Position numbers and translations under genes: made by a program | The notes under the pieces: model-generated | What the model was told of the DNA's origin: nothing | Databases searched by the model: none | Seen by the model: only the letters and a program-made list of their open reading frames with translations | DNA from: Pedobacter ginsengisoli | Lineage (GTDB): Bacteria; Bacteroidota; Bacteroidia; Sphingobacteriales; Sphingobacteriaceae | DNA: 64,000 nucleotides | Assembly (NCBI RefSeq): GCF_002736205.1 | Contig: NZ_CP024091.1 | Location: 3,531,555-3,595,554, forward strand | Direction of reading: 5' to 3' | In this document: positions 35,498 to 45,722 of the stretch, piece by piece | Layout: every line of letters starts with the position of its first letter | How positions within the stretch are numbered: position 1 is the stretch's first letter

Positions 35498-36604
35498 CTA
35501 CCCCTCCTTCAGATAAGAAATTATGAGCTTAGCGGTACGGTCTGACGCACCTGCACTACCCATTTTTGAAGACAGTTCCTGATAATCACTAAGCATTTTT
35601 TGTCTGCCATCTCCACTTAAAATTAAATTAAGTTCATCAGAAATTTTTCGGGTATTGCAATCTTCCTGAATCAATTCCGTTACTACCTTTCTATCCATAA
35701 TTAGGTTCACCAACGAGATAAATCTGATTTTGACAAGCATTCTGGCAATAGCTACAGAGATTGCACCTCCACGATAAACCACAACTTGCGGGATATGAAA
35801 TAAAGCCGTTTCAAGCGTTGCTGTACCAGATGCAACAATTGCTGCTGTAGCAACATTCAGTAAGTCGTAAGTCCGCTCAAAAACCAGAATTACATTTTCA
35901 GTTGAAATAAATTGTTTGTAGTAACCCTCGTCAAAATTAGGAGCAGCAGCAACCACAAATTGATAATCAGGAAAACGCGCTGTTATACTAAGCATGTCGG
36001 GCAGCAAACGCTCTATTTCTTGCTTTCTGCTACCCGGAAGCAAGGCTATAATTTTATCATCTAAACCATAAGTCCTTTTAAAAGAAACATCGGGAGCAAA
36101 TTGGGCAATTGCATCCAGCAGAGGGTTACCCACGTAATCAACCTCCATACCCCACCCTTTATAAAAATCTACCTCAAATGGTAAAATACAAAACAGCTTA
36201 TCAACTATTCTTTTAATTTTTAGAACCCTTTTTTGATTCCATGCCCAAACCTTCGGAGAAATATAATAGCAAACACAAATTCCGTTCTCTTTTGCAAATT
36301 CGGCAATTTTTAAATTGAAGCCCGGGAAATCTATCAGGATCAGTGCATCTGGATTATATGCTAACACATCAGCCTTGCAGGCCTTCATGTTTTTCAGAAT
36401 AGTCCTTAGATTTAGTAAAACTTCGGTAAAGCCCATAAATGCCATTTCAGCATAATGTTTTTTAAGCACACCACCCTCAGCCTTCATTTTATCGCCACCA
36501 TAGAATCTGAATTCAGCATCAGGATCCTGAATTTTTAAGGCCTTCATTAAATTGGCTCCGTGTAAATCTCCGGATGCTTCGCCGGCTACTAAATAGTATC
36601 TCAT
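35498..36604 (-). CDS. lpxB: Lipid-A-disaccharide synthase
   Basis: The 368-residue protein matches LpxB, which joins UDP-2,3-diacylglucosamine and lipid X to form the lipid A disaccharide at the inner face of the cytoplasmic membrane. Marks are the N-terminal YYLVAGEASGDLHGANLM, YYISPKVWAWNQKRV, FPFEVDFY-like ILPFEVDFYKGWGMEVDYVG, ALLPGSRKQEIERLLP and VASGTATLETALFHIPQVVV. It is last in a tight surE-orf-lpxB operon, overlapping the preceding small gene by four bases (ATGA). This order is common in Bacteroidota. Confidence 0.96.
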   Translation of the reverse strand: MRYYLVAGEASGDLHGANLMKALKIQDPDAEFRFYGGDKMKAEGGVLKKHYAEMAFMGFTEVLLNLRTILKNMKACKADVLAYNPDALILIDFPGFNLKIAEFAKENGICVCYYISPKVWAWNQKRVLKIKRIVDKLFCILPFEVDFYKGWGMEVDYVGNPLLDAIAQFAPDVSFKRTYGLDDKIIALLPGSRKQEIERLLPDMLSITARFPDYQFVVAAAPNFDEGYYKQFISTENVILVFERTYDLLNVATAAIVASGTATLETALFHIPQVVVYRGGAISVAIARMLVKIRFISLVNLIMDRKVVTELIQEDCNTRKISDELNLILSGDGRQKMLSDYQELSSKMGSAGASDRTAKLIISYLKEG

Positions 36605-36873
36605 GATTTGGTAACTTTATAAAAAAAGAAGACAAACGCCCATAAAAAAGTTGCGCTGATGATGCCTCTGCCTACATTATCTTTATCCTGCTTAAAAAAA
36701 TGGTGCATCAATATTGCATTCACAGCAATACAACCGATAAGCAAAAGATCTGCTTTAGCTAAAAAAGTAAACCTATGCATCAGGTACCAAACACCGGTTA
36801 ACAATACGCCCGGCACAAATGCGCCAATACCTAAACCTATAAACACAGAATTCTTTAGGTTATTAAACATCAA
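36601..36873 (-). CDS. Small membrane protein between surE and lpxB
   Basis: The 90-residue protein has three hydrophobic segments (about 9-30, 39-57 and 70-86, the last GIISATFLWAFVFFFYKV) and short loops. It overlaps surE by 11 bp and lpxB by four bases, so it is translated with them. A small conserved membrane protein at this position is known in Bacteroidota, but no function is established. A link to envelope lipid synthesis is an inference from lpxB. Confidence 0.78.
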   Translation of the reverse strand: MMFNNLKNSVFIGLGIGAFVPGVLLTGVWYLMHRFTFLAKADLLLIGCIAVNAILMHHFFKQDKDNVGRGIISATFLWAFVFFFYKVTKS

Positions 36874-37642
36874 ACGTCCAGGTATTTAAAACAGGAATAG
36901 CATGATGAGCAGTTAAATCAAACTGTACTGGAACCACAGAAACAAAATCATTCTCTAGTGCCCAAACATCGGTATCTTCGCCTTTATCATTATTTTGAAA
37001 AACTCCGGTTAACCAGTAATACGGACGCTCATACGGGTCTTTTCTTTCATCAAATTCTTCAGCCCATTTAGCGTTTGCCTGTCTGCAAATTTTAATACCT
37101 TTTAAATTATCGCCTTTCGGAAAATTAACATTAAGCAATGTTGCCGGAGGCAAACCATGTTCCAGTACCTGTAAAGAAATGGCTTTAATAAACTTTTTAC
37201 AATGGCCAAAATCTGCCTCTTGCGAAAAATCATCAAGAGAGAAACCAATTGAAGGAATACCCTCTATGGCTCCCTCAACTGCGGCCGACATGGTTCCTGA
37301 ATAGATTACGTTAATGGAATTATTTAAACCATGGTTAACACCAGAAACACACAAATCAGGCTTTTTGCCTTTAAATATCTTATTTACTGCAAGCTTTACA
37401 CAATCAACAGGTGTGCCCGAACATTTGTACATCTCTACACCAGGGTACAAATCAACCCGGTCAAAACGTAATGGCTTGCCAATAGTAATAGCATGGCCCA
37501 TACCCGACTGGGGGCCGTCTGGCGCTACCACAACCACATTTCCGATTTCCTGAACAACTTCAATCAAATTTTTAATTCCCGGGGCGGTTATACCGTCGTC
37601 ATTTACCACTAAAATATTGGGTCTGGATTGTTGCTTTTTCAT
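36863..37642 (-). CDS. surE: 5'/3'-nucleotidase SurE
   Basis: The 259-residue protein shows the SurE signature near its start, ILVVNDDGITAPGIKNLIEV, with the metal-binding Asp pair. It continues with APDGPQSGMGHAITI, the substrate loop YKCSGTPVDCVKLAVNKIF, and VSGVNHGLNNSINVIYSGTM. The enzyme removes phosphate from nucleoside monophosphates in the cytoplasm. Length is normal. It heads the operon with the small membrane protein and lpxB. Confidence 0.96.
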   Translation of the reverse strand: MKKQQSRPNILVVNDDGITAPGIKNLIEVVQEIGNVVVVAPDGPQSGMGHAITIGKPLRFDRVDLYPGVEMYKCSGTPVDCVKLAVNKIFKGKKPDLCVSGVNHGLNNSINVIYSGTMSAAVEGAIEGIPSIGFSLDDFSQEADFGHCKKFIKAISLQVLEHGLPPATLLNVNFPKGDNLKGIKICRQANAKWAEEFDERKDPYERPYYWLTGVFQNNDKGEDTDVWALENDFVSVVPVQFDLTAHHAIPVLNTWTFDV

Positions 37643-37879
37643 TTAAGATATATCTGTTTTATGATGATAACAAAAGCCTGCCGGCATGCCAAAATCACCT
37701 TTTTGAGCAAAAATAATATGCTTATGGCACTTGTTGCAGTAAAAGTACAAGAATTCGGTCTAAAGTTCAGGACTTAATATACAATCCGCATATATTTGAT
37801 GTACAACTTAAATTTTATAAAGCTCAACGGAATTTACATGTTAGGCCTTATAACTCATAAAAAAAGCAAATTTAATTAT

Positions 37880-40813
37880 ATGAAGAAGAAACTGTTAGCG
37901 CTATCCCTTTTCCTTTTAATAGGTTCTGGGATTATGGCTCAATCTGGCTATCAATGGAAAACAGCCACCAGCGATGGATATACTTACAAATACGTAACAA
38001 ACGACCCAACCAAGTCACGTTTTTACACCTTAAAAAATGGGCTAACCGTTATTTTATCGCAAAACGTAAAAGAACCTACCATTGAATTTAGAATGGCCGT
38101 AAGGGCCGGAAGTAATACCGATCCGCGCACCGCCACGGGCCTGGCGCATTACCTGGAACATTTGCTGTTTAAAGGAACCGACAAATTCGGCACTATGGAC
38201 TATGCAAAAGAAAAGCCTTTGCTTGATAAAATAGATGGATTATACGAGCAGTACAACAAAACCACAGATCCTACCAAACGAAAAGAGATTTACGCACAGA
38301 TAGACAAAACATCCGGCCTGGCATCTAATTATTCTATTGCCAATGAATACGACAAAATGATCAAAGCAATAGGCGGTCAGTCTAGCAATGCTCATACCTG
38401 GTATGAAGAAACAGTATACAATGAAGATTTTCCGTCTAATGCGACTGATAAGTTTTTAGCCCTGCAGGCCGAAAGATTCCGCAATCCTGTTTTCCGCATC
38501 TTCCACACAGAGCTCGAAGCCGTTTATGAAGAGAAAAACCGTGGCCTCGATAATGATGCATGGAAAATGGATGAGAAAATGTCGGCCCTGTTATTCCCTA
38601 CACACAACTATGGCCAGCAAACAACAATTGGTACAATAGAGCACCTTAAAAACCCATCTCTTGTTGAGATCAGAAAGTACTACAACAAGTACTATGTACC
38701 AAATAACATGGCAGTAGTATTGGCCGGCGATTTTAATCCCGATGAAATGATTAAAAAAGTTGACAAGTCTTTTGCCTTTATGCAATCAAAGCCAGTTACA
38801 CTTTACAATCCAGCTCCTGAAAAGCCATTAACTAAAATTCAAACAGTTGACATATACGGCCCGAGTGCCGAGAGCATAGAAATATCTTACAGAGGATATG
38901 CCGAGAACTCTAAACAGAGCATGCTATTGGATTTAATATCAAGTATTTTATCGAATGGAAAAGCGGGTTTATTCGATATCAATTTAAATAAACAGCAAAA
39001 AGTACTACGTTCAAGTGCCAGCTATCAGCAGATGAAAGATTACGGAGTCTTCAATATGTCGGCCCAGCCTAAACAAGGTCAAACCTTAACAGAAGTGCAA
39101 AAACTTTTACTTGATCAAATTGAGATTTTAAAAAAAGGTAATTTTGATGAAAGCCTGATCAAGGCGACTGTTGCAAATAGTAAACTAGGATTGCTGCAGG
39201 CATTTGATAATAATGCTTATCGCGTTGATGCTGCAACCAACGAATTCATTTTAAATCGCGGAACCAAATGGGATAAGTCTTTAAGTAATCCCGATGAGAT
39301 GGCTAAAATTACCAAAAGCCAGGTCATTGCATTTGCAAAGCAATTTTTTATAAACAACTATGTTATTGCCTTTAAACACAAAGGTGAAGACAAAAACATT
39401 GCGAAAGTAGAAAAACCATCCATTACACCGGTAAACACTAATGCTGCCGAAACATCCGAATTCACCAAAGAACTCCTTGCCGCACCAACAAGCTCCATAT
39501 CACCTAAGTTCTTGGATTATAAAAAGGACTTAAATTTTGGAAAAGTCGGCATTGCTGATGTAATAACAGTTCAAAATAAAGAAAACAGCATTTTCCGCTT
39601 ATCTTATCGTTTTGAAATGGGCGCATTAAACAACATGTTACAGCCATATGCTGCTCAATACCTGGCTTTTTTAGCTACCGACAAATACTCGGCAGAGCAG
39701 ATAAGCAAGGAATTTTACAATATAGCATGCAACTACAGTATCAATGTTGGCAATGAGGTTACTACCATAAATATTAGTGGCCTGGAAGAAAACTTTGATA
39801 AAGCAGTAAGTCTTGTTGAACATATATTAGCCAACTGCAAACCTAATGAACAGGCATTGGCTGAACTTAAAAGCCGTATCCTTAAATCAAGAGAGAACAA
39901 CAAGCTTAATAAGAGTGCAATTTTAGGCGGTTTAATGAATTATGCACAATACGGGTCTACCAATCCGTTTAATTCTACCCTAAGTAATGATGAGGTAAAG
40001 AATATTACATCTGACCAGTTAATCAGCACCTTACATAATATTAACAACTTTAAACACACCATTACTTATTATGGGCCGCAAACGCTGGAGGCATTTACAG
40101 AAAGCATAGGTAAGTTGCATAAACTACCTGCTGAGTTTACGCCTGAACCGCCAGCTAAAAAATTCACTTATACCAACAACACCACCAATCAGGTCTATTT
40201 TGCCGATTACGATATGGTTCAGTCTGAGATCCGCTGGGTAAGAAATGGTGGAGTCTTTAATCCGGACCTAACAGCCAAAATAAATCTATTTAACAGTTAT
40301 TTTGGCGGGGGTATGGGATCTATAGTTTTCCAGACTATCCGGGAATCTAAGGCTTTGGCTTATTCAACGTTTGCTGTTTACTCCTCGCCAGACAAGAAGG
40401 ATAAGAATTATGCTATGATAGCCTATGTAGGTAGCCAGGCCGACAAAATGAATGACGCCGTGGCCGGAATGAATGAATTGCTTAATGTTTTACCTGAAGC
40501 CAATAAATCGTTCGAAGCGTCGAAATATAATGCATTAAATGCATTAGAAACAAGCCGTGTTACCAAGGATGATATAATACAGAGTTACTTTGCTGATCAG
40601 AAACTTGGAATTGATCATGATTCTAGAATTGATGAATATAATGGTCTAAAACCTTTAACATTTGGAGATATCAAAGATTTTCACACAAACAATGTTGCCA
40701 ATAAACCTTACAATTATTGCATTGTAGCCTCAGAGAAAAAAGTAAAACTAGAGGATATGCAGAAGTTTGGAACAGTAACCAAACTAACTTTAGAACAGAT
40801 ATTTGGGTACTAA
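37880..40813 (+). CDS. M16-family zinc metallopeptidase (two-domain)
   Basis: I start at ATG 37880, because MKKKLLALSLFLLIGSGIMA is a signal peptide; the longer frame from 37796 adds 28 unlikely residues. The protein then has 977 residues. The inverted zinc motif HYLEH gives His90, Glu93 and His94, and the distal Glu is in LEAVYEEKNRGLDND. A second, inactive M16 domain follows, with FNSYFGGGMGSIVFQTIRES and LAYSTFAVYSS near the C-terminus. It is a periplasmic pitrilysin/insulinase-type peptidase. It is divergent from surE and is followed by the 190-bp repeat. Confidence 0.9.
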   Translation: MKKKLLALSLFLLIGSGIMAQSGYQWKTATSDGYTYKYVTNDPTKSRFYTLKNGLTVILSQNVKEPTIEFRMAVRAGSNTDPRTATGLAHYLEHLLFKGTDKFGTMDYAKEKPLLDKIDGLYEQYNKTTDPTKRKEIYAQIDKTSGLASNYSIANEYDKMIKAIGGQSSNAHTWYEETVYNEDFPSNATDKFLALQAERFRNPVFRIFHTELEAVYEEKNRGLDNDAWKMDEKMSALLFPTHNYGQQTTIGTIEHLKNPSLVEIRKYYNKYYVPNNMAVVLAGDFNPDEMIKKVDKSFAFMQSKPVTLYNPAPEKPLTKIQTVDIYGPSAESIEISYRGYAENSKQSMLLDLISSILSNGKAGLFDINLNKQQKVLRSSASYQQMKDYGVFNMSAQPKQGQTLTEVQKLLLDQIEILKKGNFDESLIKATVANSKLGLLQAFDNNAYRVDAATNEFILNRGTKWDKSLSNPDEMAKITKSQVIAFAKQFFINNYVIAFKHKGEDKNIAKVEKPSITPVNTNAAETSEFTKELLAAPTSSISPKFLDYKKDLNFGKVGIADVITVQNKENSIFRLSYRFEMGALNNMLQPYAAQYLAFLATDKYSAEQISKEFYNIACNYSINVGNEVTTINISGLEENFDKAVSLVEHILANCKPNEQALAELKSRILKSRENNKLNKSAILGGLMNYAQYGSTNPFNSTLSNDEVKNITSDQLISTLHNINNFKHTITYYGPQTLEAFTESIGKLHKLPAEFTPEPPAKKFTYTNNTTNQVYFADYDMVQSEIRWVRNGGVFNPDLTAKINLFNSYFGGGMGSIVFQTIRESKALAYSTFAVYSSPDKKDKNYAMIAYVGSQADKMNDAVAGMNELLNVLPEANKSFEASKYNALNALETSRVTKDDIIQSYFADQKLGIDHDSRIDEYNGLKPLTFGDIKDFHTNNVANKPYNYCIVASEKKVKLEDMQKFGTVTKLTLEQIFGY

Positions 40814-40840
40814 AACTTAAAATTCCTTATGAATAAAAAA

Positions 40841-41030
40841 GAGGCCGTATCATTAATCAAAATCACAGTTCTTAAACAGAATTTAATTCTGAACACCCTC
40901 TAACAAGAATAAAAAGACAATAAAAAACAGCAAGTTTCTATTTGAAAATTGCCGTTTTTTATTGAAATGAAGACTGCTATGAAATATTATTTGGCAGCTT
41001 CGAAGCTAAATTGAATTATGATACAGGCTC
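40841..41030. repeat. 190-bp mobile repeat (MITE-like), copy 1
   Basis: The element runs from GAGGCCGTATCAT to ATGATACAGGCTC, with imperfect terminal inverted repeats of about 20 bp. It is almost identical (about two differences by eye) to the reverse complement of 59846-60035. The flanks extend the inverted repeat (ATGAATAA and TTATTCAT). Its centre is a long hairpin with A and T tracts (CAATAAAAAACAGCAA pairing with TTGCCGTTTTTTATTG, one mismatch) that can end transcription in both directions. It lies between the convergent M16 and CsbD genes. There is no coding capacity. Confidence 0.85.
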
Positions 41031-41047
41031 TTTCTTATTCATGTTTT

Positions 41048-41233
41048 TTACAATGATTTAATCCAGGTTACCAGTTCATCTCTGGTTTTACCTGTTTTTT
41101 GCTGCAGTTTACCCAACAACTCGTCATCTTTCCCTTCTTCATGCTTCAAATCATCCTCGGTTAAGTCAGCATAAGCCTGTTTCACTTTACCCTTAATTTC
41201 ATTCCATTTTCCTTTTAATTCTAACTTATCCAT
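41048..41233 (-). CDS. CsbD-family small stress protein
   Basis: The 61-residue protein fits CsbD along its whole length: [20 protein letters not shown], then LTEDDL and the C-terminal [20 protein letters not shown]. It is charged and soluble and predicted to be helical. In other bacteria CsbD proteins rise under general stress or stationary phase; the molecular role is unknown. It stands alone between the 190-bp repeat and the acetyl-CoA synthetase gene. Confidence 0.9.
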   Translation of the reverse strand: MDKLELKGKWNEIKGKVKQAYADLTEDDLKHEEGKDDELLGKLQQKTGKTRDELVTWIKSL

Positions 41234-41300
41234 AATAGCTCTTTATTTTGTTTAACAATAAATAGATACTACATGAACAAGCTCAAGGAACAATTGTTTG

Positions 41301-43193
41301 TTATTTTTTTGCTTTTTCTATAATTTCATCAACCACTGCAGGATCCAGAAGCGTAGTAATGTCTCCCAAATTAGTGGTATCACCCTCAGCAATTTTCCTT
41401 AAAATACGACGCATAATTTTGCCTGATCTTGTTTTAGGTAACCCTGAAACAAAAAGTATTTTATCAGGTTTAGCAATAGCTCCGATAACACGGGTAACGG
41501 TCTGAAGAATATCTTTACGTGTAAGATCCTCATCACCATGTGCATTAGGGAAAATTACAAAAGCATAAATACCTTGTCCTTTTACATCGTGAGGAAATCC
41601 TACTACCGCACTTTCTACCACCCCGGCATGCATATTAATTGCATTTTCAACCTCTGCGGTTCCGATTCTATGGCCAGAAACATTAATTACATCATCTACC
41701 CTGCCGGTAATTCTGTAATAACCATCTACATCCCTTAAACAGCCATCGCCTGTAAAGTACATGTTATCGTAAGTAGAAAAATAAGTCTGCTTACAACGTT
41801 CATGATCTCCGTAAGTTGTGCGCAACATGCCAGGCCAAGGGAACTTAATACATAAATTACCGCTAACATCATTACCTTCAATCACATTACCCTGCTCATC
41901 AACCAAAACTGGCTGTATACCAGGCAATGGAAGCGTGGCAAAACTAGGCTTTGTTGGCGTTACAAAAGCAATTGGCGAAATCATAATACCACCGGTTTCA
42001 GTTTGCCACCAGGTATCAACAATAGGGCATTTACTTTTGCCTATATTTTCATCAAACCAATGCCAGGCTTCTTCATTTATAGGTTCACCCACTGATCCTA
42101 AAACCCTTAACGAAGTTAAGTCAACCCCTTCAATGGGCTGTAATCCAAAACTCATTAAAGAGCGGATTGCCGTTGGTGCAGTATATAAAATATTTACTTT
42201 ATGTTTTTCAACTACCTGCCACATTCTTGAAGCATCAGGATATGTTGGGATACCCTCGAATATCACAGTTGTTGCACCTTGCGAAAGAGGGCCATAAACA
42301 ATGTAAGAATGCCCTGTTATCCAGCCAATATCTGCGGTACAGAAAAACACTTCATCAGGCTGATAATTAAACACATTGGAAAATGTATACCCAGCATAAA
42401 CCATGTATCCACCAACGGTATGCACTACACCTTTTGGCTTACCTGTAGAGCCTGATGTATATAATATAAACAGCAAATCTTCGGCATCCATTTCTTCGGC
42501 CGGACAATTGGTGTCTACTAATTTTATTTCATCTTCCCACCAGATATCACGTCCTTTTAACATAGAAACAGGAGTTCTGGTATGGGTTAAAACAATCACT
42601 TTTTCAACCGATGGGCAGCCTATAAGCGCATCGTCAATTACTTCTTTTAGTTGAATTTGTTTATTCCCTCTAAATGCACCATCGGCCGTAATTACTAATC
42701 TGCATTGGGCATCATTAATACGATCTGCAATAGATTTTGCAGAGAAACCGCCAAATACAACCGAATGTACAGCTCCAATACGTGCACATGCAAGTACTGC
42801 CACCGCCAATTCCGGTACCATTGGCATATAAATACAAACCCTGTCGCCTTTTTTTACCCCGTTCTTTTTCAAAACATTGGCAAATCGGCAAACCTGCTCG
42901 TGCAGTATTTTATAACTTAAAGTAATGCTATCTTTTTGCGGATCATTGGGTTCCCAGATAATAGCTGGTTTGTCTCCGTTTTCAGCCAGGTGGCGATCAA
43001 GACAGTTTTCGGTAATGTTCAGTTTGGCACCTTCGAACCACTTAATATTAGGTTCAGAGAAATTCCAGGAAAGTACTTTATCCCACTTTTTTTTCCAAAG
43101 AAAATTATCCGCTATTCGTGCCCAGAATTCTTCAGGCTGGTCTACACTTAACTGATAGTTCCTTTGATATTCTTCAAATGAATTAATTTGCAT
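41301..43193 (-). CDS. acs: Acetyl-CoA synthetase (AMP-forming)
   Basis: The 630-residue protein activates acetate to acetyl-CoA through acetyl-AMP in the cytoplasm. Marks are the N-terminal ACAS domain (FEEYQRNYQLSVDQPEEFWA), the P-loop LYTSGSTGKPKGVVHT near 245-260, TWWQTETGGIMISP, FTGDGCLRDVDGYYRITGRV, DDVINVSGHRIGTAEVENA and the C-terminal lysine in PKTRSGKIMRRI, the usual acetylation site. Length is normal for Acs. It has no operon partner; an IS element lies upstream. Confidence 0.96.
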   Translation of the reverse strand: MQINSFEEYQRNYQLSVDQPEEFWARIADNFLWKKKWDKVLSWNFSEPNIKWFEGAKLNITENCLDRHLAENGDKPAIIWEPNDPQKDSITLSYKILHEQVCRFANVLKKNGVKKGDRVCIYMPMVPELAVAVLACARIGAVHSVVFGGFSAKSIADRINDAQCRLVITADGAFRGNKQIQLKEVIDDALIGCPSVEKVIVLTHTRTPVSMLKGRDIWWEDEIKLVDTNCPAEEMDAEDLLFILYTSGSTGKPKGVVHTVGGYMVYAGYTFSNVFNYQPDEVFFCTADIGWITGHSYIVYGPLSQGATTVIFEGIPTYPDASRMWQVVEKHKVNILYTAPTAIRSLMSFGLQPIEGVDLTSLRVLGSVGEPINEEAWHWFDENIGKSKCPIVDTWWQTETGGIMISPIAFVTPTKPSFATLPLPGIQPVLVDEQGNVIEGNDVSGNLCIKFPWPGMLRTTYGDHERCKQTYFSTYDNMYFTGDGCLRDVDGYYRITGRVDDVINVSGHRIGTAEVENAINMHAGVVESAVVGFPHDVKGQGIYAFVIFPNAHGDEDLTRKDILQTVTRVIGAIAKPDKILFVSGLPKTRSGKIMRRILRKIAEGDTTNLGDITTLLDPAVVDEIIEKAKK

Positions 43194-43320
43194 ATTTGGT
43201 TTATTTCAACAACTAAAGCCCAAACTTAGATAAAATTGCGCTTTATAAAAACAATTTTATTGATCTATATTATTGGGATGAGACGGTTTTAGCAACAGTT
43301 CTTCAAAAGATTAGTATTTC

Positions 43321-45047
43321 TTCACGCCAAATACACAAACAGGTACGTGGCTGTTTCAGAAGTCTTATAATTTTGAGCATATTCGTTTTATATGATGAAT
43401 TGTAGTTTATAGGCTAATTAATTCAGGCTTATGACAAATGCTTGATCTGGAGCATTATCTAGTTTATATTGATGACTCTTTGCTTTTTGTACATACTTAA
43501 AGAGGTTATCTGAGGCTTTCCTTACTCTGAATTTCATGTATTTCTTAAGATTGAAAGCTATTGCAGACATCAACATGACTTTATGTGCACCGGGTTTTCC
43601 TATTACACCAATTTTATTCAAGCCGTAGTAATGAACAAGACTTCCAAATACTGGCTCCACGGTGCTTTGAGGTAATCGTTTCATTTGCTTACCTCTTTTG
43701 CTATGCTGCTGACTATATGCTCTTTGATACTCTTCTCTATAGGCTGATCTGTTGATTTTTTTCGAGTTGCTATTTGGGATGCAGTCAGTCTTTAAAGGAC
43801 AGTTTTTACAGTCCTTGTGAGCTGACCAGTAATTCTTCAATAAACTACCGTCTTGAGATTTATTAAACCTCTTAAAAGGTATTGATTTGCCCATTGTACA
43901 AGTATACTGATCCTTTTCTTTGTCATAAGGGAATCCTTCTATTTCTGGTTTGTACCTGCCAAAAACAGGTATCCATGCGGTAATATTTCTTTGCGCTAAA
44001 AAATGATAGTTAAACCCATTAGAATACCCCGTGTCTGCTAACAGGTTCTCTAACATCAGTTCATTTTTCTGCAGACGGTGCTGTATCTTATTGGTTAATC
44101 CAGGTAAATATTGGCTATCACGACCATCCGCAAAATCAGCTTGTACATGGCTAATGATTCCCTGTGCTGTATCTACAGCCATGCTGCAGTGATAATTTAG
44201 CTTTCTTGCTTTACCTGGTTTAACTGAAATACGGGCGTGGGGATCATGAGGGTTATAGTGTGTTTTATTACTAACTAGTTGAGCCTGTTTATTGGAAGCG
44301 CCCATAGGTTTCACTTCGCTATTGCGTATTTTCTGCTGCTGCCTTTCCACTGGTTTTAACTGATGTTCTGGAGCAGTGATATGTTGCTCTTTAATCGGTT
44401 TATTGTTTCTTTTATCTTCACTATTCTCTGAATCTGCTTTCTTAAGATAACTTCCAACTGATTCAATAGGAACTTTTAAGGCCAGGGATTCCATTGATGC
44501 ATTAGCTTTAACTGGTGCTGAGTCTATTGCCTGAGTATGCCCAGACACCAACCCTGCCACTACACATAGACTAAACACCTTATTGAACAGGGTCTCAAAT
44601 AAAGAGATGGGGTATAATTGTCTACTGAGACTAATGGTGGAGTGCCAAGGTAGCTCCTGATCTATGTCATATCCTAAAAAATAAAGTATATCCATTCGCA
44701 TAGCGCAATGCTCAACCAGCTTCCGGTCTGATGTGATATTCTCTAGATAACCTGTTAGCATCAGTTTAAAGAAAAATACAGGATCAATAGACGGGTTTCA
44801 TGTATTTCCGTATAGAAATTTAGTGTCTTTATATAGAAAACTAAGATCAATTGTTTCTAGAAGCCTACGATAAAAGTTCTCCTGGGGAACATGGTTTGAT
44901 AATTGGAAATTAGTAAACAACTTTTCATTATAACCCTTTTTGCCTTGCATGGCTTTAATATACCCAATCTAAAAAATAATTGGAAATAATTAGAAATGTT
45001 TTATTGTTCTGCAACAGCCACGTAACTGTTTGTGTATTTGGTGTGAA
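43321..45047 (-). mobile_element. IS1182-like insertion sequence with inactivated transposase
   Basis: Terminal inverted repeats at 43321-43361 and 45007-45047 match at 38 of 41 positions by hand. They read TTCACgCCAAATACACAAAC at the left end. The 1727-bp element contains only the transposase frame. I saw no clear target duplication (TTTC on the left, CCAT on the right). It lies between acs and rpmB without disrupting a gene. Confidence 0.82.
43418..44950 (-). pseudogene. IS1182-family transposase with an in-frame stop
   Basis: The gene starts at ATG 44950 (MQGKKGYNEKLFTNFQLSNH) and would encode 510 residues, but codon 51 is TGA at 44800-44798. The text around it is FLYGNT-stop-NPSIDPV, where the family has Gly (YGN..GNPSIDP), so one base change from GGA explains it. 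The rest (43418-44761 as a separate frame) has LADTGYSNGFNYHFLAQRN, a CPLKTDCI cluster and TVEPVFGSLVHYYGLNKIG, including the DDE-type catalytic region. It is probably inactive, unless the stop is read through. Confidence 0.85.
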
Positions 45048-45146
45048 CCATGTGAGGACTTGGCCACTCCTGGCTACTTGTTAGGTGTTCATGTTAACAG
45101 TAATTACTGGTGCTAAATAATAATTGAAATTATTTTTGGCTCTTAC

Positions 45147-45177
45147 TTGATGATTACAAATATTTTACTGATATTTG
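45147..45177 (+). promoter_or_regulatory. Probable promoter of rpmB operon
   Basis: TTG at 45147-45149 and TGATATTTG at 45169-45177 are separated by 19 bases, close to the Bacteroidota sigma-A pattern (TTG, about 19 bp, TAnnTTTG). The rpmB start follows 51 bp later. Confidence 0.5.
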
Positions 45178-45227
45178 CACACTCTTAAAAAAATAAGCGA
45201 AGAACAATTAACAATATATTTAAAGGC

Positions 45228-45461
45228 ATGTCTAGAGTTTGTGATTTAACCGGAAAAATGGCAATGACAGGTTTTAATGTTTCTCACTCAAACGTTAAAA
45301 CCAAGCGTAAGTTTTATCCCAACTTACAACTTCAGAAATTTTATATTCCTGATGAGGATCGTTGGATAACACTGAAAGTATCTACTTCAGCTATCAAAAC
45401 CATCAATAAAATTGGTATTACAGAAGCGATTAACCGCTTCATGAAAAAAGGATATTTGTAG
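45228..45461 (+). CDS. rpmB: 50S ribosomal protein L28
   Basis: The 77-residue protein is L28 throughout: [20 protein letters not shown], then [20 protein letters not shown], and [18 protein letters not shown]. It is part of the large ribosomal subunit. It is first in a three-gene operon with rpmG and the DUF4295 gene, an order standard for Bacteroidota. The insertion sequence ends 180 bp upstream, leaving room for the native promoter. Confidence 0.97.
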   Translation: MSRVCDLTGKMAMTGFNVSHSNVKTKRKFYPNLQLQKFYIPDEDRWITLKVSTSAIKTINKIGITEAINRFMKKGYL

Positions 45462-45501
45462 AAACATTGGTTGATGCGAAATCAACCTTAATATTAATAA
45501 A

Positions 45502-45684
45502 ATGGCAAAAAAAGGTAACAGAGTACAAGTTATTCTAGAGTGTACAGAACATAGAGCAAGCGGCATGCCTGGTGCTTCTAGATATATCACTACTAAAAAC
45601 CGTAAAAACACTACTGAGAGATTAGAGTTGAAAAAATTCAATCCAGTGTTGAGAAAAGTAACTGTACACAAAGAAATTAAGTAA
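45502..45684 (+). CDS. rpmG: 50S ribosomal protein L33
   Basis: The 60-residue protein is L33 with [40 protein letters not shown] and [12 protein letters not shown]. It is the variant without the zinc-binding cysteine pairs (only one Cys, in LECTEH). It lies 40 bp after rpmB and 38 bp before the DUF4295 gene in one operon. Confidence 0.96.
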   Translation: MAKKGNRVQVILECTEHRASGMPGASRYITTKNRKNTTERLELKKFNPVLRKVTVHKEIK

Positions 45685-45722
45685 TACATTTAGTATTTAA
45701 CTAAATACAATCTATTTAGATC

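Noticed and set aside
36659-36889. 76-codon plus-strand frame opposite the small membrane-protein gene
   Set aside because: The minus-strand gene overlaps surE and lpxB in a tight operon and is the better reading.
43257-43290. A partial match to the shared PUL element upstream of acs (ATCCCAATAATA on the minus strand)
   Set aside because: Only about 12 bases match, the AAAACG part is not in place, and the orientation relative to the gene is opposite.
44798-44800. Selenocysteine or programmed read-through at the transposase TGA
   Set aside because: The family has Gly here and one base change explains the codon; nothing around it suggests recoding.
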